Shown here one piece after another: positions 16,755 through 24,841 of a stretch of DNA of 37,142 nt. This stretch comes from Lentilactobacillus kisonensis DSM 19906 = JCM 15041. GTDB lineage: Bacteria > Bacillota > Bacilli > Lactobacillales > Lactobacillaceae. The stretch spans positions 1-37,142 of the forward strand of contig NZ_AZEB01000026.1 of assembly GCF_001434135.1 (NCBI RefSeq), read 5' to 3'. The notes below the pieces were generated by a model. It did no database searches. It had not been told where the DNA came from and worked only from the letters and a program-made list of their open reading frames with translations. Numbering within the stretch: the first letter of the stretch is position 1; the number at the start of each line of letters is the position of its first letter. Made by a program: the position numbers and the translations under genes.

Positions 16755-16770
16755 TTGGAGGAATATGACG

Positions 16771-17082
16771 ATGATGAATGGTATGAATAGAAATAATATG
16801 ATGAAGCAAATGAAAAAGATGCAAAAGCAACTGGCAGAGGAACAAGACAACTTAAAGCAACAGGAATTTACTGGTGTTGCACCAGATGACATGGTTAAAG
16901 TGACCTTCAACGGAGAACGTAAGATGACGGATATTCGAATTAAGCCTGAGGCAATTGATCCTGATGATCCGGAGATGCTTGCTGACTTAGTATTAGCTGC
17001 TGTTAACGATGGCTTAACCAAAGTTGAAAAGACGACGCAACAAACCCTAGGTAAGTACACAAAGGGTCTTCCAGGAATGTAA
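16771..17082 (+). CDS. Nucleoid-associated protein, YbaB/EbfC family
   Basis: A small dimeric DNA-binding protein of about 103 residues. The methionine- and lysine-rich N-terminal helix ([12 protein letters not shown]) and the central [20 protein letters not shown] region are diagnostic of YbaB. Three ATGs compete. The one at 16771 is nine nt after GGAGG and is preferred; 16765 is too close and 16774 also possible. It lies between dnaX and recR as in most bacteria, which suggests a link to replication or repair, although its precise role is unsettled. Confidence 0.93.
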   Translation: MMNGMNRNNMMKQMKKMQKQLAEEQDNLKQQEFTGVAPDDMVKVTFNGERKMTDIRIKPEAIDPDDPEMLADLVLAAVNDGLTKVEKTTQQTLGKYTKGLPGM

Positions 17083-17104
17083 GCCGTGTTTAGAAGGGAA
17101 AATT

Positions 17105-17704
17105 ATGCAATATCCAGAACCAATTGCTAAATTAATTGATAGTTACATGAAGCTTCCTGGAATTGGCAGTAAGACAGCCACCCGGCTAGCATTTTACACT
17201 GTTGATATGAATAAAGACGATGTTTTGGCGTTCTCCAAAGCCCTTATTGCCACTAAGAAGGATCTTCATTATTGTTCTATTTGTGGTAATTTAACCGATG
17301 AGGACCCTTGTGAAATTTGTCGGGATAAGAATCGAGATCAATCGACCATCCTGGTGGTTGAGGAACCAAAAGACGTTATGGTCATGGAACGGGTTCAAGA
17401 ATACCACGGTCTCTATCACGTTTTACATGGCGTATTATCACCGATTGAGGGTAAGGGGCCTGAAGATCTTAATATCAGCTCTTTAATTAAGCGGCTACAG
17501 CAAAACAAAGAAGTTAAGGAAGTCATTGTGGCCACAAATGCAACGCCTGAGGGTGAAGCAACTGCAATGTATTTGAGTAAATTAATCAAACCGGCTGGTA
17601 TCAAGGTAACCCGGCTGGCTCACGGATTGTCCGTTGGGTCTGATATTGAGTATGCCGATGAAGTGACACTATTTAAGGCGGTACAAGGACGAACTGAAAT
17701 TTAA
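17105..17704 (+). CDS. recR: Recombination mediator RecR
   Basis: Works with RecO (and RecF) to load RecA onto SSB-coated single-stranded DNA at gaps. The 199 residues follow the family exactly: helix-hairpin-helix [16 protein letters not shown] (16-31), a zinc finger with C57, C60, C69 and C72, and a Toprim domain beginning [16 protein letters not shown], with [14 protein letters not shown] sequence ([10 protein letters not shown]) further on. The 22-bp gap to ybaB and 15 bp to yaaL indicate one operon. Confidence 0.97.
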   Translation: MQYPEPIAKLIDSYMKLPGIGSKTATRLAFYTVDMNKDDVLAFSKALIATKKDLHYCSICGNLTDEDPCEICRDKNRDQSTILVVEEPKDVMVMERVQEYHGLYHVLHGVLSPIEGKGPEDLNISSLIKRLQQNKEVKEVIVATNATPEGEATAMYLSKLIKPAGIKVTRLAHGLSVGSDIEYADEVTLFKAVQGRTEI

Positions 17705-17719
17705 TAAGGGGTGTGCAAG

Positions 17720-17986
17720 ATGTTTTTCAACCGGTGGAAACATCGAAATGTAAAAGCTGAATATGACGAGCGGCTCCTGGCATTAATAAACAATTTAAAG
17801 GAAGAGTGGGATCACGCTGCTCAGACTCAAAACGCCGTCGCTGATAGTGATATCGAAATGGAACAGGAAACGGCTTTGGCACGCCAAAAATATTTTTTCA
17901 TATATAAAGAAGCTCGGATTCGAAAAATTAAGAATGACCAAATTCAACCATCCGTCATTAGCTATGATCGTAATGAATTCGAATAG
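17720..17986 (+). CDS. YaaL family protein (DUF2508)
   Basis: A small 88-residue hypothetical protein rich in charged residues and probably mostly helical (EYDERLLALINNLKEEW and QETALARQKYFFIYKEARIRK). It fits the YaaL/DUF2508 family, which follows recR across Firmicutes and has no known function. The start is the ATG at 17720, with AAGGGG about nine nt upstream; an earlier GTG at 17711 overlaps that site. It is the last gene before a structured terminator. Confidence 0.85.
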   Translation: MFFNRWKHRNVKAEYDERLLALINNLKEEWDHAAQTQNAVADSDIEMEQETALARQKYFFIYKEARIRKIKNDQIQPSVISYDRNEFE

Positions 17987-18057
17987 TTGATGGTAACTTT
18001 TAAGAAGATTAAGCCAATCTATTTTGAGAATCAGATGATGCCTGATATCGTTATGGC

Positions 18058-18156
18058 AAAAGAGTGACTCATAACTAATTTATGTATTTTGCAATGACCT
18101 TCTTGATTAGTGATAGCGGCAATGCATAAATTAATGACGAGTCACTTTTTTCTTTT
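18058..18156 (+). terminator. Long two-tier hairpin with U-tract after yaaL
   Basis: The outer stem pairs GTGACTC (18064-18070) with GAGTCAC (18139-18145), extended by A and T runs. After a 6x6 internal loop, AATTTATGTATT (18077-18088) pairs with AATGCATAAATT (18121-18132). The apical loop is 32 nt. It ends in TTTTTTCTTTT. This works as a terminator of the dnaX operon but is much larger than usual. Confidence 0.7.
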
Positions 18157-18160
18157 GAAA

Positions 18161-18189
18161 TAGACAGGCAAAACAACATATCGTACAAT
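18161..18189 (+). promoter_or_regulatory. Probable promoter of the tmk operon
   Basis: TAGACA (18161-18166), 17 nt and TACAAT (18184-18189) lie directly after the terminator and predict a start near 18196. Confidence 0.55.
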
Positions 18190-18218
18190 TAACTTAAATG
18201 TAGGAGTGAGGAATTGGG

Positions 18219-18869
18219 ATGAATGGCAAGTTTGTAACGTTTGAAGGTCCTGATGGGGCTGGCAAGACTTCGGTGATGAACAAAGTAATTGTCCCGATCA
18301 AACAAGAAATTGGTAATCGTTTGTTGGTTACTCGAGAACCCGGTGGCAATAAAATATCTGAAGAAATCCGTCACGTCATTTTAAATCGGGATAATACCGA
18401 AATGGATTATCGAACTGAAGCACTTCTCTACGCCGCTGCCAGAAGACAGCATTTGATTGAAACAATTTTGCCAGCGCTCGATGCTGGTAAATTAGTTCTA
18501 TGTGATCGATACGTCGATAGTTCGGTGGCATACCAAGGTGCTGGCCGGGGAATTGGGATGGATCAGGTTGCCCGAATGAATGAATTTGCGACCGAAGCAT
18601 TATTGCCAGCCAAAACAATTTACTTCGACATTCCAGTTGAAATCGGTTTAAATCGGATATCCAAGCATCGTGATAGTAGCAAGATTGATCGATTAGATGT
18701 GGAAACAACAGCATTTCATAAACGAGTTCATGCCGGTTATATGGAAATTAGGAAAAATAATCCAGACCGGTTTGTCACAATTGACGCGACCCAATCCTTT
18801 AGTCAGGTTGTGGCGGATACGCTTGACACGATTCACCAAATTGCAGCTGAGTATTTTAAGGAGAGTTGA
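18219..18869 (+). CDS. tmk: Thymidylate kinase
   Basis: Phosphorylates dTMP to dTDP with ATP in the essential dTTP pathway. The 216-residue P-loop kinase has GPDGAGKT (10-17), the DRY motif D96-R97-Y98 within CDRYVDSSVAYQGAGRGIG, and a LID region RISKHRDSSKIDRLD. AGGAGTGAGG lies upstream of the ATG. It starts a tightly packed transcript running tmk-darA-holB-yabA-rsmI and probably through the thioesterase to tsaD. This neighbourhood is conserved in Bacilli. Confidence 0.97.
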   Translation: MNGKFVTFEGPDGAGKTSVMNKVIVPIKQEIGNRLLVTREPGGNKISEEIRHVILNRDNTEMDYRTEALLYAAARRQHLIETILPALDAGKLVLCDRYVDSSVAYQGAGRGIGMDQVARMNEFATEALLPAKTIYFDIPVEIGLNRISKHRDSSKIDRLDVETTAFHKRVHAGYMEIRKNNPDRFVTIDATQSFSQVVADTLDTIHQIAAEYFKES

Positions 18870-18872
18870 TTT

Positions 18873-19199
18873 ATGAAATTAGTAATTGCAATCGTTCAGG
18901 ACAAGGATGCTAATAAATTACGATCAGTGTTTGTAGCCCACGATATCATTGCCACTCGGTTTTCAACCACTGGTAGTTTCTTGCGGGCAGGTAACACCAC
19001 TTATTTGATTGCGATTGACGATGACAAAGTGGATTTAGTACTGAGTTTAATTAAGGAAACTTGTTCTGCTCGCCAGCAGTTTATGACACCACCCGTTAGT
19101 TTGAACGGAGATACGGCGGAGCATACATTTCCAATTGAAGTCCAGGTTGGCGGTGCTACTGTGATGGTATTGCCAATTGAACAATTCCATCAATTTTAG
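18873..19199 (+). CDS. darA: Cyclic-di-AMP receptor, PII-like (DarA/PstA/YaaQ)
   Basis: A 108-residue trimeric PII-like protein that binds the second messenger c-di-AMP. The opening MKLVIAIVQDKDANKL, the TTGSFLRAGNTTYLIAID strand-loop segment and the long loop after residue 60 match the family, and the gene sits between tmk and holB as usual. AAGGAGAG overlaps the tmk end, three bp before the start. The downstream partner of DarA is generally unclear. The window also encodes a KimA-like potassium importer, a class inhibited by c-di-AMP, but no direct link is shown. Confidence 0.93.
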   Translation: MKLVIAIVQDKDANKLRSVFVAHDIIATRFSTTGSFLRAGNTTYLIAIDDDKVDLVLSLIKETCSARQQFMTPPVSLNGDTAEHTFPIEVQVGGATVMVLPIEQFHQF

Positions 19200-19211
19200 A
19201 AGGGACCTTTC

Positions 19212-20222
19212 ATGGCAGAAAACGTTGTTGCAGTTGCTCAAAAAAAGCAACCACAGCTGTTTAATCAATTTATGAATTTAGTCAGCAATAATGAACTGTC
19301 CCACGCCTATTTATTTACTGGTGAGGATGGGGCTGGTCAATTTTCAGTCGCTATGGGAGTAGCCATGCGGCTTTTTTGCACTAATGTTCAAGACGGGGTG
19401 CCATGCGGAAAGTGTCCAGAATGTATCCGAATTATGCATTATGATCATCCAGATGTTGTTGTTACGAAGCCGGATGGTCAAAGCATTAAAGTTGATCAGA
19501 TTCGTCACGTTAAGAGCGAATTTACTAAGAGCGCGATGGAAGGCTCTAAGAAAGTGTTTATCATTTCAGGGGCCGAAAAGATGACAACCGGCGCTGCAAA
19601 TAGTTTGCTTAAGTTTATTGAGGAGCCTACAGGAAACGTTGTTAGCTTTTTAATTAGCCAGAATCGTAATTTAGTATTACCAACAATTATCTCCCGAACA
19701 CAGGTCGTTGAATTCCCGAGTTTGAGTAAGCCACAAATGGTTGCTGAATTGAAACAAAGTGGCGTGCTGCCAAGCCAGATTAATTTGTTAATGGCAATTA
19801 CAAACAGTCGAAATGAAATTGATGAATTGATTAAGGATGATTGGTTTGGTGAGATGCAAAAAACGATCACTAAATGGTTCAGTTATTTAGTTAAGGATGA
19901 TTTAATGGCAATGCCGTTTATTCAAATGGCGTTGATGCCAGAGGTTGGTGGTAAGGATCGTCAGCGGATTATTTTGACCATGATGATTAATATATTTGAT
20001 GATGTATTAGGGATTAAATATGGCACGTTGGATGATAAGAACGTTAAATATCCAGCGGCAACTAATCAAATGCATCAAGCGGCGACTGATTGGACTAGCC
20101 AGCAGTTGATGACAATTCTTGATGACCTTTTGGCAATGAACAGTAGTATGACGGTTAATGTTAATTTCCAAAACATTGTCGAATCAGTCACATTAAAAAT
20201 TCTCAAAGTTGCCAAGTCATAA
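19212..20222 (+). CDS. holB: DNA polymerase III subunit delta'
   Basis: Non-catalytic clamp-loader subunit that works with DnaX and delta. The 336-residue protein has an AAA+ fold like DnaX. The P-loop position reads GEDGAGQFS (37-45), with Q in place of the lysine, so it should not hydrolyse ATP, as is normal for delta'. A zinc module is formed by C56, C65, C68 and C71, and the SRTQ segment near residue 160 corresponds to the arginine-finger region. It lies 12 bp after darA and 21 bp before the yabA start. Confidence 0.94.
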   Translation: MAENVVAVAQKKQPQLFNQFMNLVSNNELSHAYLFTGEDGAGQFSVAMGVAMRLFCTNVQDGVPCGKCPECIRIMHYDHPDVVVTKPDGQSIKVDQIRHVKSEFTKSAMEGSKKVFIISGAEKMTTGAANSLLKFIEEPTGNVVSFLISQNRNLVLPTIISRTQVVEFPSLSKPQMVAELKQSGVLPSQINLLMAITNSRNEIDELIKDDWFGEMQKTITKWFSYLVKDDLMAMPFIQMALMPEVGGKDRQRIILTMMINIFDDVLGIKYGTLDDKNVKYPAATNQMHQAATDWTSQQLMTILDDLLAMNSSMTVNVNFQNIVESVTLKILKVAKS

Positions 20223-20243
20223 TTATTGAAAGGTGATAAAATC

Positions 20244-20576
20244 GTGGAATCCCAAAGCTTATATGATGAATTAAAAGAGATGGATACTCGACTTAACGCC
20301 ACTGCGGCTAATTTCTCTCATTTACATGAATCTTTGATTGAATTGATGGAAAAGAACGCAGAATTAGAAATTGAAAACCAGCATTTACGGGAGCGGGTAA
20401 CGGAGATCACCGAAAAGGTTGGTCAAAACTCACCGCAGTTATCAAAATCTCGTAAAAACCTCGAGAAGTTGTACAATGAGGGGTTTCACGTTTGTAATGA
20501 ATATTATGGCAAACGCCGAGAAAATGATGAGGATTGTATTTTTTGTACTGACATTATATATGGTAGAAGAGACTAG
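20244..20576 (+). CDS. yabA: Replication initiation control protein YabA
   Basis: Binds DnaA and the DnaN clamp to prevent over-initiation of replication. The 110 residues comprise an N-terminal leucine-rich coiled coil (about 5-60), a linker, and a C-terminal zinc site with H82, C84, C98 and C101 ([11 protein letters not shown] and CIFC). I start at the GTG at 20244, preceded by AAAGGTGA; an upstream TTG would place that site inside the coding region. The location next to holB is the conserved one. Confidence 0.94.
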   Translation: MESQSLYDELKEMDTRLNATAANFSHLHESLIELMEKNAELEIENQHLRERVTEITEKVGQNSPQLSKSRKNLEKLYNEGFHVCNEYYGKRRENDEDCIFCTDIIYGRRD

Positions 20577-20585
20577 GGGATAATT

Positions 20586-21461
20586 GTGGAAACGCAGAAA
20601 AGTTTTGATCCAGCAGCTAAATACGGAACACTTTATTTGGTCCCAACCCCAATTGGTAATCTGGGTGACATGACATATCGAGCGGTTGAGGTGCTCAAGA
20701 ATGCTGATCTGATTGCTTCTGAAGATACTAGAAATACCCAGAAGCTACTAAACCATTTTGAAATTGAGACTAAGCAAATGAGTTTCCATGAGCATAATAC
20801 CAATCAGCGGATTCCAGAGTTAATTGCAAAGCTAAAACAGGGAATTACGATTGCCCAGGTTAGTGATGCGGGGATGCCTTCAATTAGTGACCCAGGTCAT
20901 GAACTAGTCGTTGCCTGTATCAGTCAGTCAATCCGAGTTGTGCCATTACCAGGTGCAAACGCAGGACTAACAGCATTGATTGCTTCTGGGATTTCACCCC
21001 AACCCTTTTATTTTTATGGCTTTCTGCCCCGTAAGCCTAAAGATCAGCGGGAAGAACTTGATAACCTCAAAAATTATCAAGAGACGCTGATTTTTTACGA
21101 AGCCCCTCATCGGTTAAAAAAAACGTTAAAAGCTTTATTAGCCCATTTCGGTGAAAAGCGTCACGCTGCCCTTTGCAGGGAGTTGACTAAAAAACACGAG
21201 GAATTTATTCGTGGTGACTTGGGTGCACTTTATCAGTGGGCAGATACGACTGAAATCCGTGGGGAATTTGTTATGATAGTGGCAGGAAATGCTAATCCAC
21301 AAATTGCAGATAACAATCCACTTGAGGGAATGAGTACAAACCAACAGGTTGATTTCCATATTAAGAATGGCCTTAGTGTTAATGAAGCAATTAAACGAGT
21401 TGCTAAGGATCACGGTGTCAGAAAACAAATTGTTTATAACGAATACCACGACATTAAGTAA
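20586..21461 (+). CDS. rsmI: 16S rRNA (cytidine(1402)-2'-O)-methyltransferase
   Basis: Methylates the 2'-OH of C1402 in the ribosomal decoding centre. The 291-residue protein has the tetrapyrrole methylase fold, with LYLVPTPIGNLGDMTYRA (about 17-34), SEDTRNTQKLL, DAGMPSISDPGHELV and LPGANAGLTALIASG, all typical of RsmI. The start is GTG with AGGGGA five nt upstream, nine bp after yabA. It is not expected to be essential but improves decoding fidelity. Confidence 0.96.
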   Translation: METQKSFDPAAKYGTLYLVPTPIGNLGDMTYRAVEVLKNADLIASEDTRNTQKLLNHFEIETKQMSFHEHNTNQRIPELIAKLKQGITIAQVSDAGMPSISDPGHELVVACISQSIRVVPLPGANAGLTALIASGISPQPFYFYGFLPRKPKDQREELDNLKNYQETLIFYEAPHRLKKTLKALLAHFGEKRHAALCRELTKKHEEFIRGDLGALYQWADTTEIRGEFVMIVAGNANPQIADNNPLEGMSTNQQVDFHIKNGLSVNEAIKRVAKDHGVRKQIVYNEYHDIK

Positions 21462-21481
21462 TATAGAAAGAAGAAGTGCCC

Positions 21482-22255
21482 ATGGCTGCCAAAGAATTTA
21501 GTGAATACCACACAATTCCATTTTATGAATGTGACGTTAATAACCAGGTTACGATTCCAATGCTAATTAACATCTTAATCTTAGCTTCAGAACATCAAAA
21601 TACCGAGCTCGGGGTTGATCAAGCGGCCCTCATTTCTAAGTTTGGGATTGGTTGGGTGGTTATTTCATACTCGATTAAAATTAACAGGTTACCCACTAAT
21701 AACGCAACGGTTAAGATGACAACCAGGGGAACCTCCTATAACCGCTATTTTGCATATCGTGAGTTTTGGCTCCATGATGAGCAGGGAAACGAATTAGTAA
21801 AGGTCGAAAGTGTGTGGGTCTTGATGGATGAGAAGAAACGTAAGATTACGCCCATGACTGACGAAATCATCGCGCCTTACCATTCTGAAAAGGTAAAGCG
21901 GGTACCACGATTGCCTAGGCCTGAAATCATTAAGAATTTGGCAGACGCGACAGCAAAGAAGTATCAAGTTCGGTGTAGTGATATTGATTTTAACGGTCAC
22001 GTCAACAATTCTCACTACTTAGAGTGGATGACGGATGCTTTATCGATGGAATTTTTAGATACTCATACGCCAAAACAGATCGACATTCGTTTTGATAATG
22101 AAGTTAAATATGGCAACTTGGTTACGAGCTCAGTAGTTGTTGATTCTCAGGATCATGATAGAATTAAAACAGTTCATGAAATTACTGCCAATGATGAGAT
22201 TTCAGCAAGTGCAATGTTTATTTGGCGTCAAAATAACACAAAGGGTAATAATTAA
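21482..22255 (+). CDS. Acyl-ACP thioesterase (FatA/FatB-like, double hotdog)
   Basis: Hydrolyses acyl-acyl carrier protein to free fatty acid, which ends elongation or feeds fatty acids back to the membrane pool. The 257 residues comprise two hotdog domains. IDFNGHVNNSHYLEWM (168-183) in the second domain carries the Asn and His positions of the active site seen in plant FatA/FatB. The preferred start is the ATG at 21482 over the GTG at 21476. It sits 20 bp after rsmI and two bp before tsaB, so it is co-transcribed with unrelated genes. The chain-length preference cannot be read from the sequence. Confidence 0.9.
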   Translation: MAAKEFSEYHTIPFYECDVNNQVTIPMLINILILASEHQNTELGVDQAALISKFGIGWVVISYSIKINRLPTNNATVKMTTRGTSYNRYFAYREFWLHDEQGNELVKVESVWVLMDEKKRKITPMTDEIIAPYHSEKVKRVPRLPRPEIIKNLADATAKKYQVRCSDIDFNGHVNNSHYLEWMTDALSMEFLDTHTPKQIDIRFDNEVKYGNLVTSSVVVDSQDHDRIKTVHEITANDEISASAMFIWRQNNTKGNN

Positions 22256-22257
22256 TA

Positions 22258-22983
22258 ATGAAAATTTTAGCAATTGATACTTCTAACCGTCCACTTTCGG
22301 TAGCGGTTATGGATGATGATAATTTATTAGCGGAAACGACGCTTACAACCCATCGGAAGCACGCTGAGTTCTTGATGCCGGTAATTGAAGACCTCGTTAA
22401 AAAAGCTGATTTGGTTCCAACTGATTTGGATCGGGTCGTGGTTGCCGCTGGGCCCGGGTCATATACGGGCATCAGAATGGCTGTTACGGCAGCAAAAACA
22501 ATTGCAGCTACGTTGCACATTGAGTTAACAATGGTGTCAAGCTTATTGACCCTCTGTCTAAATGTTTCTCGTCCCAATGTGTTTCTTAACCCAATTTTTG
22601 ATGGCCGTAATCAAAATATGTTTACCGGTCTCTATAAACTCGATGATACCGGCAGGCCAGTCACAGTGATTGAAGATCAACACACCAACTTGACTGACTG
22701 GGTAAAATTATTGAATCATTACGATGAGAAAATTATGATTATGGGTGATACGGCTGCATTTGAATCACAGTTACGTGAGTCTTTGGCTGACCGGTTGATT
22801 ATTGCTGATAAATTAACCGACATCCCGAATGCTGCTCGACTAGGCAACTATGGCCGCAGCCTTGCGCCAGTTTCGAATATCGACGCGGTTGTGCCACGAT
22901 ACTTACGGTTAACAAAGGCCGAAGCCGATTGGCAAAAAGTTCATCCTAACGAGGATACCCATCATTATGTTGAAAAAATTTAA
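22258..22983 (+). CDS. tsaB: tRNA t6A biosynthesis protein TsaB
   Basis: Partner of TsaD in making N6-threonylcarbamoyladenosine at position 37 of ANN-decoding tRNAs. The 241-residue ASKHA-fold protein opens with MKILAIDTSNRPLSVAV and contains GPGSYTGIRMAVTAAKTIA (about 63-81), the defining YeaZ/TsaB region. A ribosome binding site (AAAGGG) lies within the end of the thioesterase gene. The last 17 bases overlap rimI. The other components (tsaC, tsaE) are not in the window. Confidence 0.96.
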   Translation: MKILAIDTSNRPLSVAVMDDDNLLAETTLTTHRKHAEFLMPVIEDLVKKADLVPTDLDRVVVAAGPGSYTGIRMAVTAAKTIAATLHIELTMVSSLLTLCLNVSRPNVFLNPIFDGRNQNMFTGLYKLDDTGRPVTVIEDQHTNLTDWVKLLNHYDEKIMIMGDTAAFESQLRESLADRLIIADKLTDIPNAARLGNYGRSLAPVSNIDAVVPRYLRLTKAEADWQKVHPNEDTHHYVEKI

Positions 22984-23542
22984 AACTTGGTTTAATAAAA
23001 ATTTTTATAATAAGGAAGCTCAATTACGGCAACGATACTTGGATATCAAGAATCACGACGTGGAGATCAATGGGATTAAATACTTTCTAGCAAAAGCGAT
23101 GATTCCTGATATCCCGGAGATCTTAGGAATTGAACGAGCCGTCTATGGTGGTCAAACCCCTTGGGATGACCGGGCATTTCGAAGCGAGTTGATGAGAAAA
23201 AATGACCGGTTATATTTAGTCTTGCGACGAAATGACTGGCTGGTTGCGTTTATTGGTTGCTCATTGAACGATCATACAAGAGATTGTCATATCACAAACG
23301 TTGCGGTAGCCCCTAATTTTCAAAATCATGGATTAGGGTATTTTTTGGTAACCACAATTATTAAGAAAGCCCGGCAAATGGAGTATGATAAGGTTACTCT
23401 AGAGGTTCGGGTAAGCAATACGCGCGCTCAAAAGTTATATCGAGACATTGGGTTTATCGATAATGGTCTCAAGAAAGACTATTATTACAATGACCGTGAA
23501 GATGCCCTTAACATGATATTAGATATTACTAAGATTGGTTAA
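22967..23542 (+). CDS. rimI: Ribosomal-protein-alanine N-acetyltransferase (RimI-like)
   Basis: A GNAT-fold acetyltransferase expected to acetylate the N-terminal alanine of ribosomal protein S18, and possibly other proteins. The acetyl-CoA motif region is [15 protein letters not shown], and [20 protein letters not shown] is the standard RimI C-terminal block. At 191 residues it is about 40 longer than enterobacterial RimI because of a basic N-terminal extension ([20 protein letters not shown]). The start overlaps tsaB by 17 bases. The order tsaB-rimI-tsaD is conserved in Firmicutes. Confidence 0.92.
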   Translation: MLKKFKTWFNKNFYNKEAQLRQRYLDIKNHDVEINGIKYFLAKAMIPDIPEILGIERAVYGGQTPWDDRAFRSELMRKNDRLYLVLRRNDWLVAFIGCSLNDHTRDCHITNVAVAPNFQNHGLGYFLVTTIIKKARQMEYDKVTLEVRVSNTRAQKLYRDIGFIDNGLKKDYYYNDREDALNMILDITKIG

Positions 23543-23558
23543 AGATGATAGAAATGAG

Positions 23559-24605
23559 ATGGAATTAGTGACGAGAAATTTAATCCTTTCCTTTGAAAGT
23601 AGTTGTGACGAAACGTCGGTTGCCGTTATTGAAAATGGTGATACGATTCTTTCAAACATTGTTGCAACCCAAATTAAAAGCCACCAACGGTTTGGTGGGG
23701 TTGTTCCAGAAGTTGCCAGCCGCCATCACATTGAACAGATAACGAGCTGTATAGAAGACGCACTCAACCAAGCGGAGGTTGACTATGATGATTTGACAGC
23801 TGTTGCCGTGACATATGGTCCTGGGCTTGTCGGGGCATTGTTAATCGGTGTGACGGCAGCTAAAGTGGTTGCTTGGGCACATGGCTTACCATTGATCCCA
23901 GTTAATCATTTGGCTGGACATATCTATGCGGCACATTTAGTTGAACCGATTGAATTTCCAGCAATGGCGTTAGTTGTTTCCGGTGGTCACACTGAATTAG
24001 TCTATATGCCCACAGAAAATAAGTTTGAGATTATTGGTGAGACTCGCGACGACGCGGCTGGAGAAGCTTATGATAAAATTGGCCGGGTATTAGGAATCAA
24101 TTACCCAGCTGGAAAACCCGTTGACGAAATGGCACATCGCGGCCATGATACGTTTAAGTTTCCACGGGCGATGGATAATGATGAAAGCTTTGATTTTAGT
24201 TTTAGCGGTCTAAAGAGTGCTTTTATTAATACCGTCCATCATGCGGATCAGATTCATAAACAGCTTAATAAAGACGACTTAGCTGCTAGTTTCCAGCAAG
24301 CAGTTATTGATGTTTTATCTGACAAAACGGTGCGGGCGTTACACGACTATCCTGTTAAACAACTGATTTTAGCAGGGGGCGTTGCAGCTAACAAGGGGCT
24401 TCGAGACCGGCTTACTGAGGATATGAAGCACTTCTCTCAAACAAAGCTTGAGCTTGTCCCACTCTCGTTATGTGGTGACAACGCGGCCATGATTGGGGCC
24501 GCAGGTGAAATGCTTTATCGTCATCATGTGCGGGCTGATGCAACGTTGAACGCAGATCCAGGCTTGGAGTTTGACTGGCTTAAACAACCTCAATCAATTG
24601 AATAA
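23559..24605 (+). CDS. tsaD: tRNA N6-adenosine threonylcarbamoyltransferase
   Basis: Catalytic subunit that transfers the threonylcarbamoyl group to A37 of tRNA. Visible are [17 protein letters not shown], the metal-binding histidines H117 and H121 (VNHLAGH), SGGHTELV and [12 protein letters not shown]. The length is 348 residues with the ATG at 23559. The start is uncertain, because neither this ATG nor the GTG at 23568 has a strong ribosome binding site, and an in-frame TTG exists at 23535. The family N-terminus usually begins a few residues before [11 protein letters not shown], which fits either 23559 or 23568. Last gene of the operon, closed by the hairpin at 24604-24684. Confidence 0.95.
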   Translation: MELVTRNLILSFESSCDETSVAVIENGDTILSNIVATQIKSHQRFGGVVPEVASRHHIEQITSCIEDALNQAEVDYDDLTAVAVTYGPGLVGALLIGVTAAKVVAWAHGLPLIPVNHLAGHIYAAHLVEPIEFPAMALVVSGGHTELVYMPTENKFEIIGETRDDAAGEAYDKIGRVLGINYPAGKPVDEMAHRGHDTFKFPRAMDNDESFDFSFSGLKSAFINTVHHADQIHKQLNKDDLAASFQQAVIDVLSDKTVRALHDYPVKQLILAGGVAANKGLRDRLTEDMKHFSQTKLELVPLSLCGDNAAMIGAAGEMLYRHHVRADATLNADPGLEFDWLKQPQSIE

Positions 24606-24684
24606 AAAAACAATCCAAGCGTAAATTCGATTAGGAAGTTAATGATGATTAGCTCTTACTCAAATTTACGCTTGGATTGTTTTT
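24604..24684. terminator. Long-stem bidirectional terminator after tsaD
   Basis: A perfect stem of about 22 bp (core CAATCCAAGCGTAAATT at 24611-24627 with its complement from 24663) has a 35-nt loop and A and T runs on both outer sides. It lies between convergent tsaD and the ABC-F gene. Confidence 0.85.
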
Positions 24685-24841
24685 GTTTAGGAGGTTTATC
24701 TTTTTAGCTTCAAATAATTGATAGCACCAAATTGATTGCCATTAACTAACAATCTTCGATAGGGATAGTATCTGTGAACCTAATTCGGCTTTTAACATCT
24801 ACATACTACAAAGGATGAGTTTAGTATGTGGGTGGTCGCAA
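24685..24841. other. Spacer between the terminator and the ABC-F gene end
   Basis: About 155 bp with no ORF. CATACTA near 24798 and TAGTATG near 24818 form a short 7-bp stem, too weak to call a terminator. Nothing else was recognised. Confidence 0.4.

Noticed and set aside
19212..20222. Loss of the P-loop lysine in HolB as a possible defect
   Set aside because: The delta' subunit normally lacks ATPase activity and a functional P-loop, so this is the expected state.
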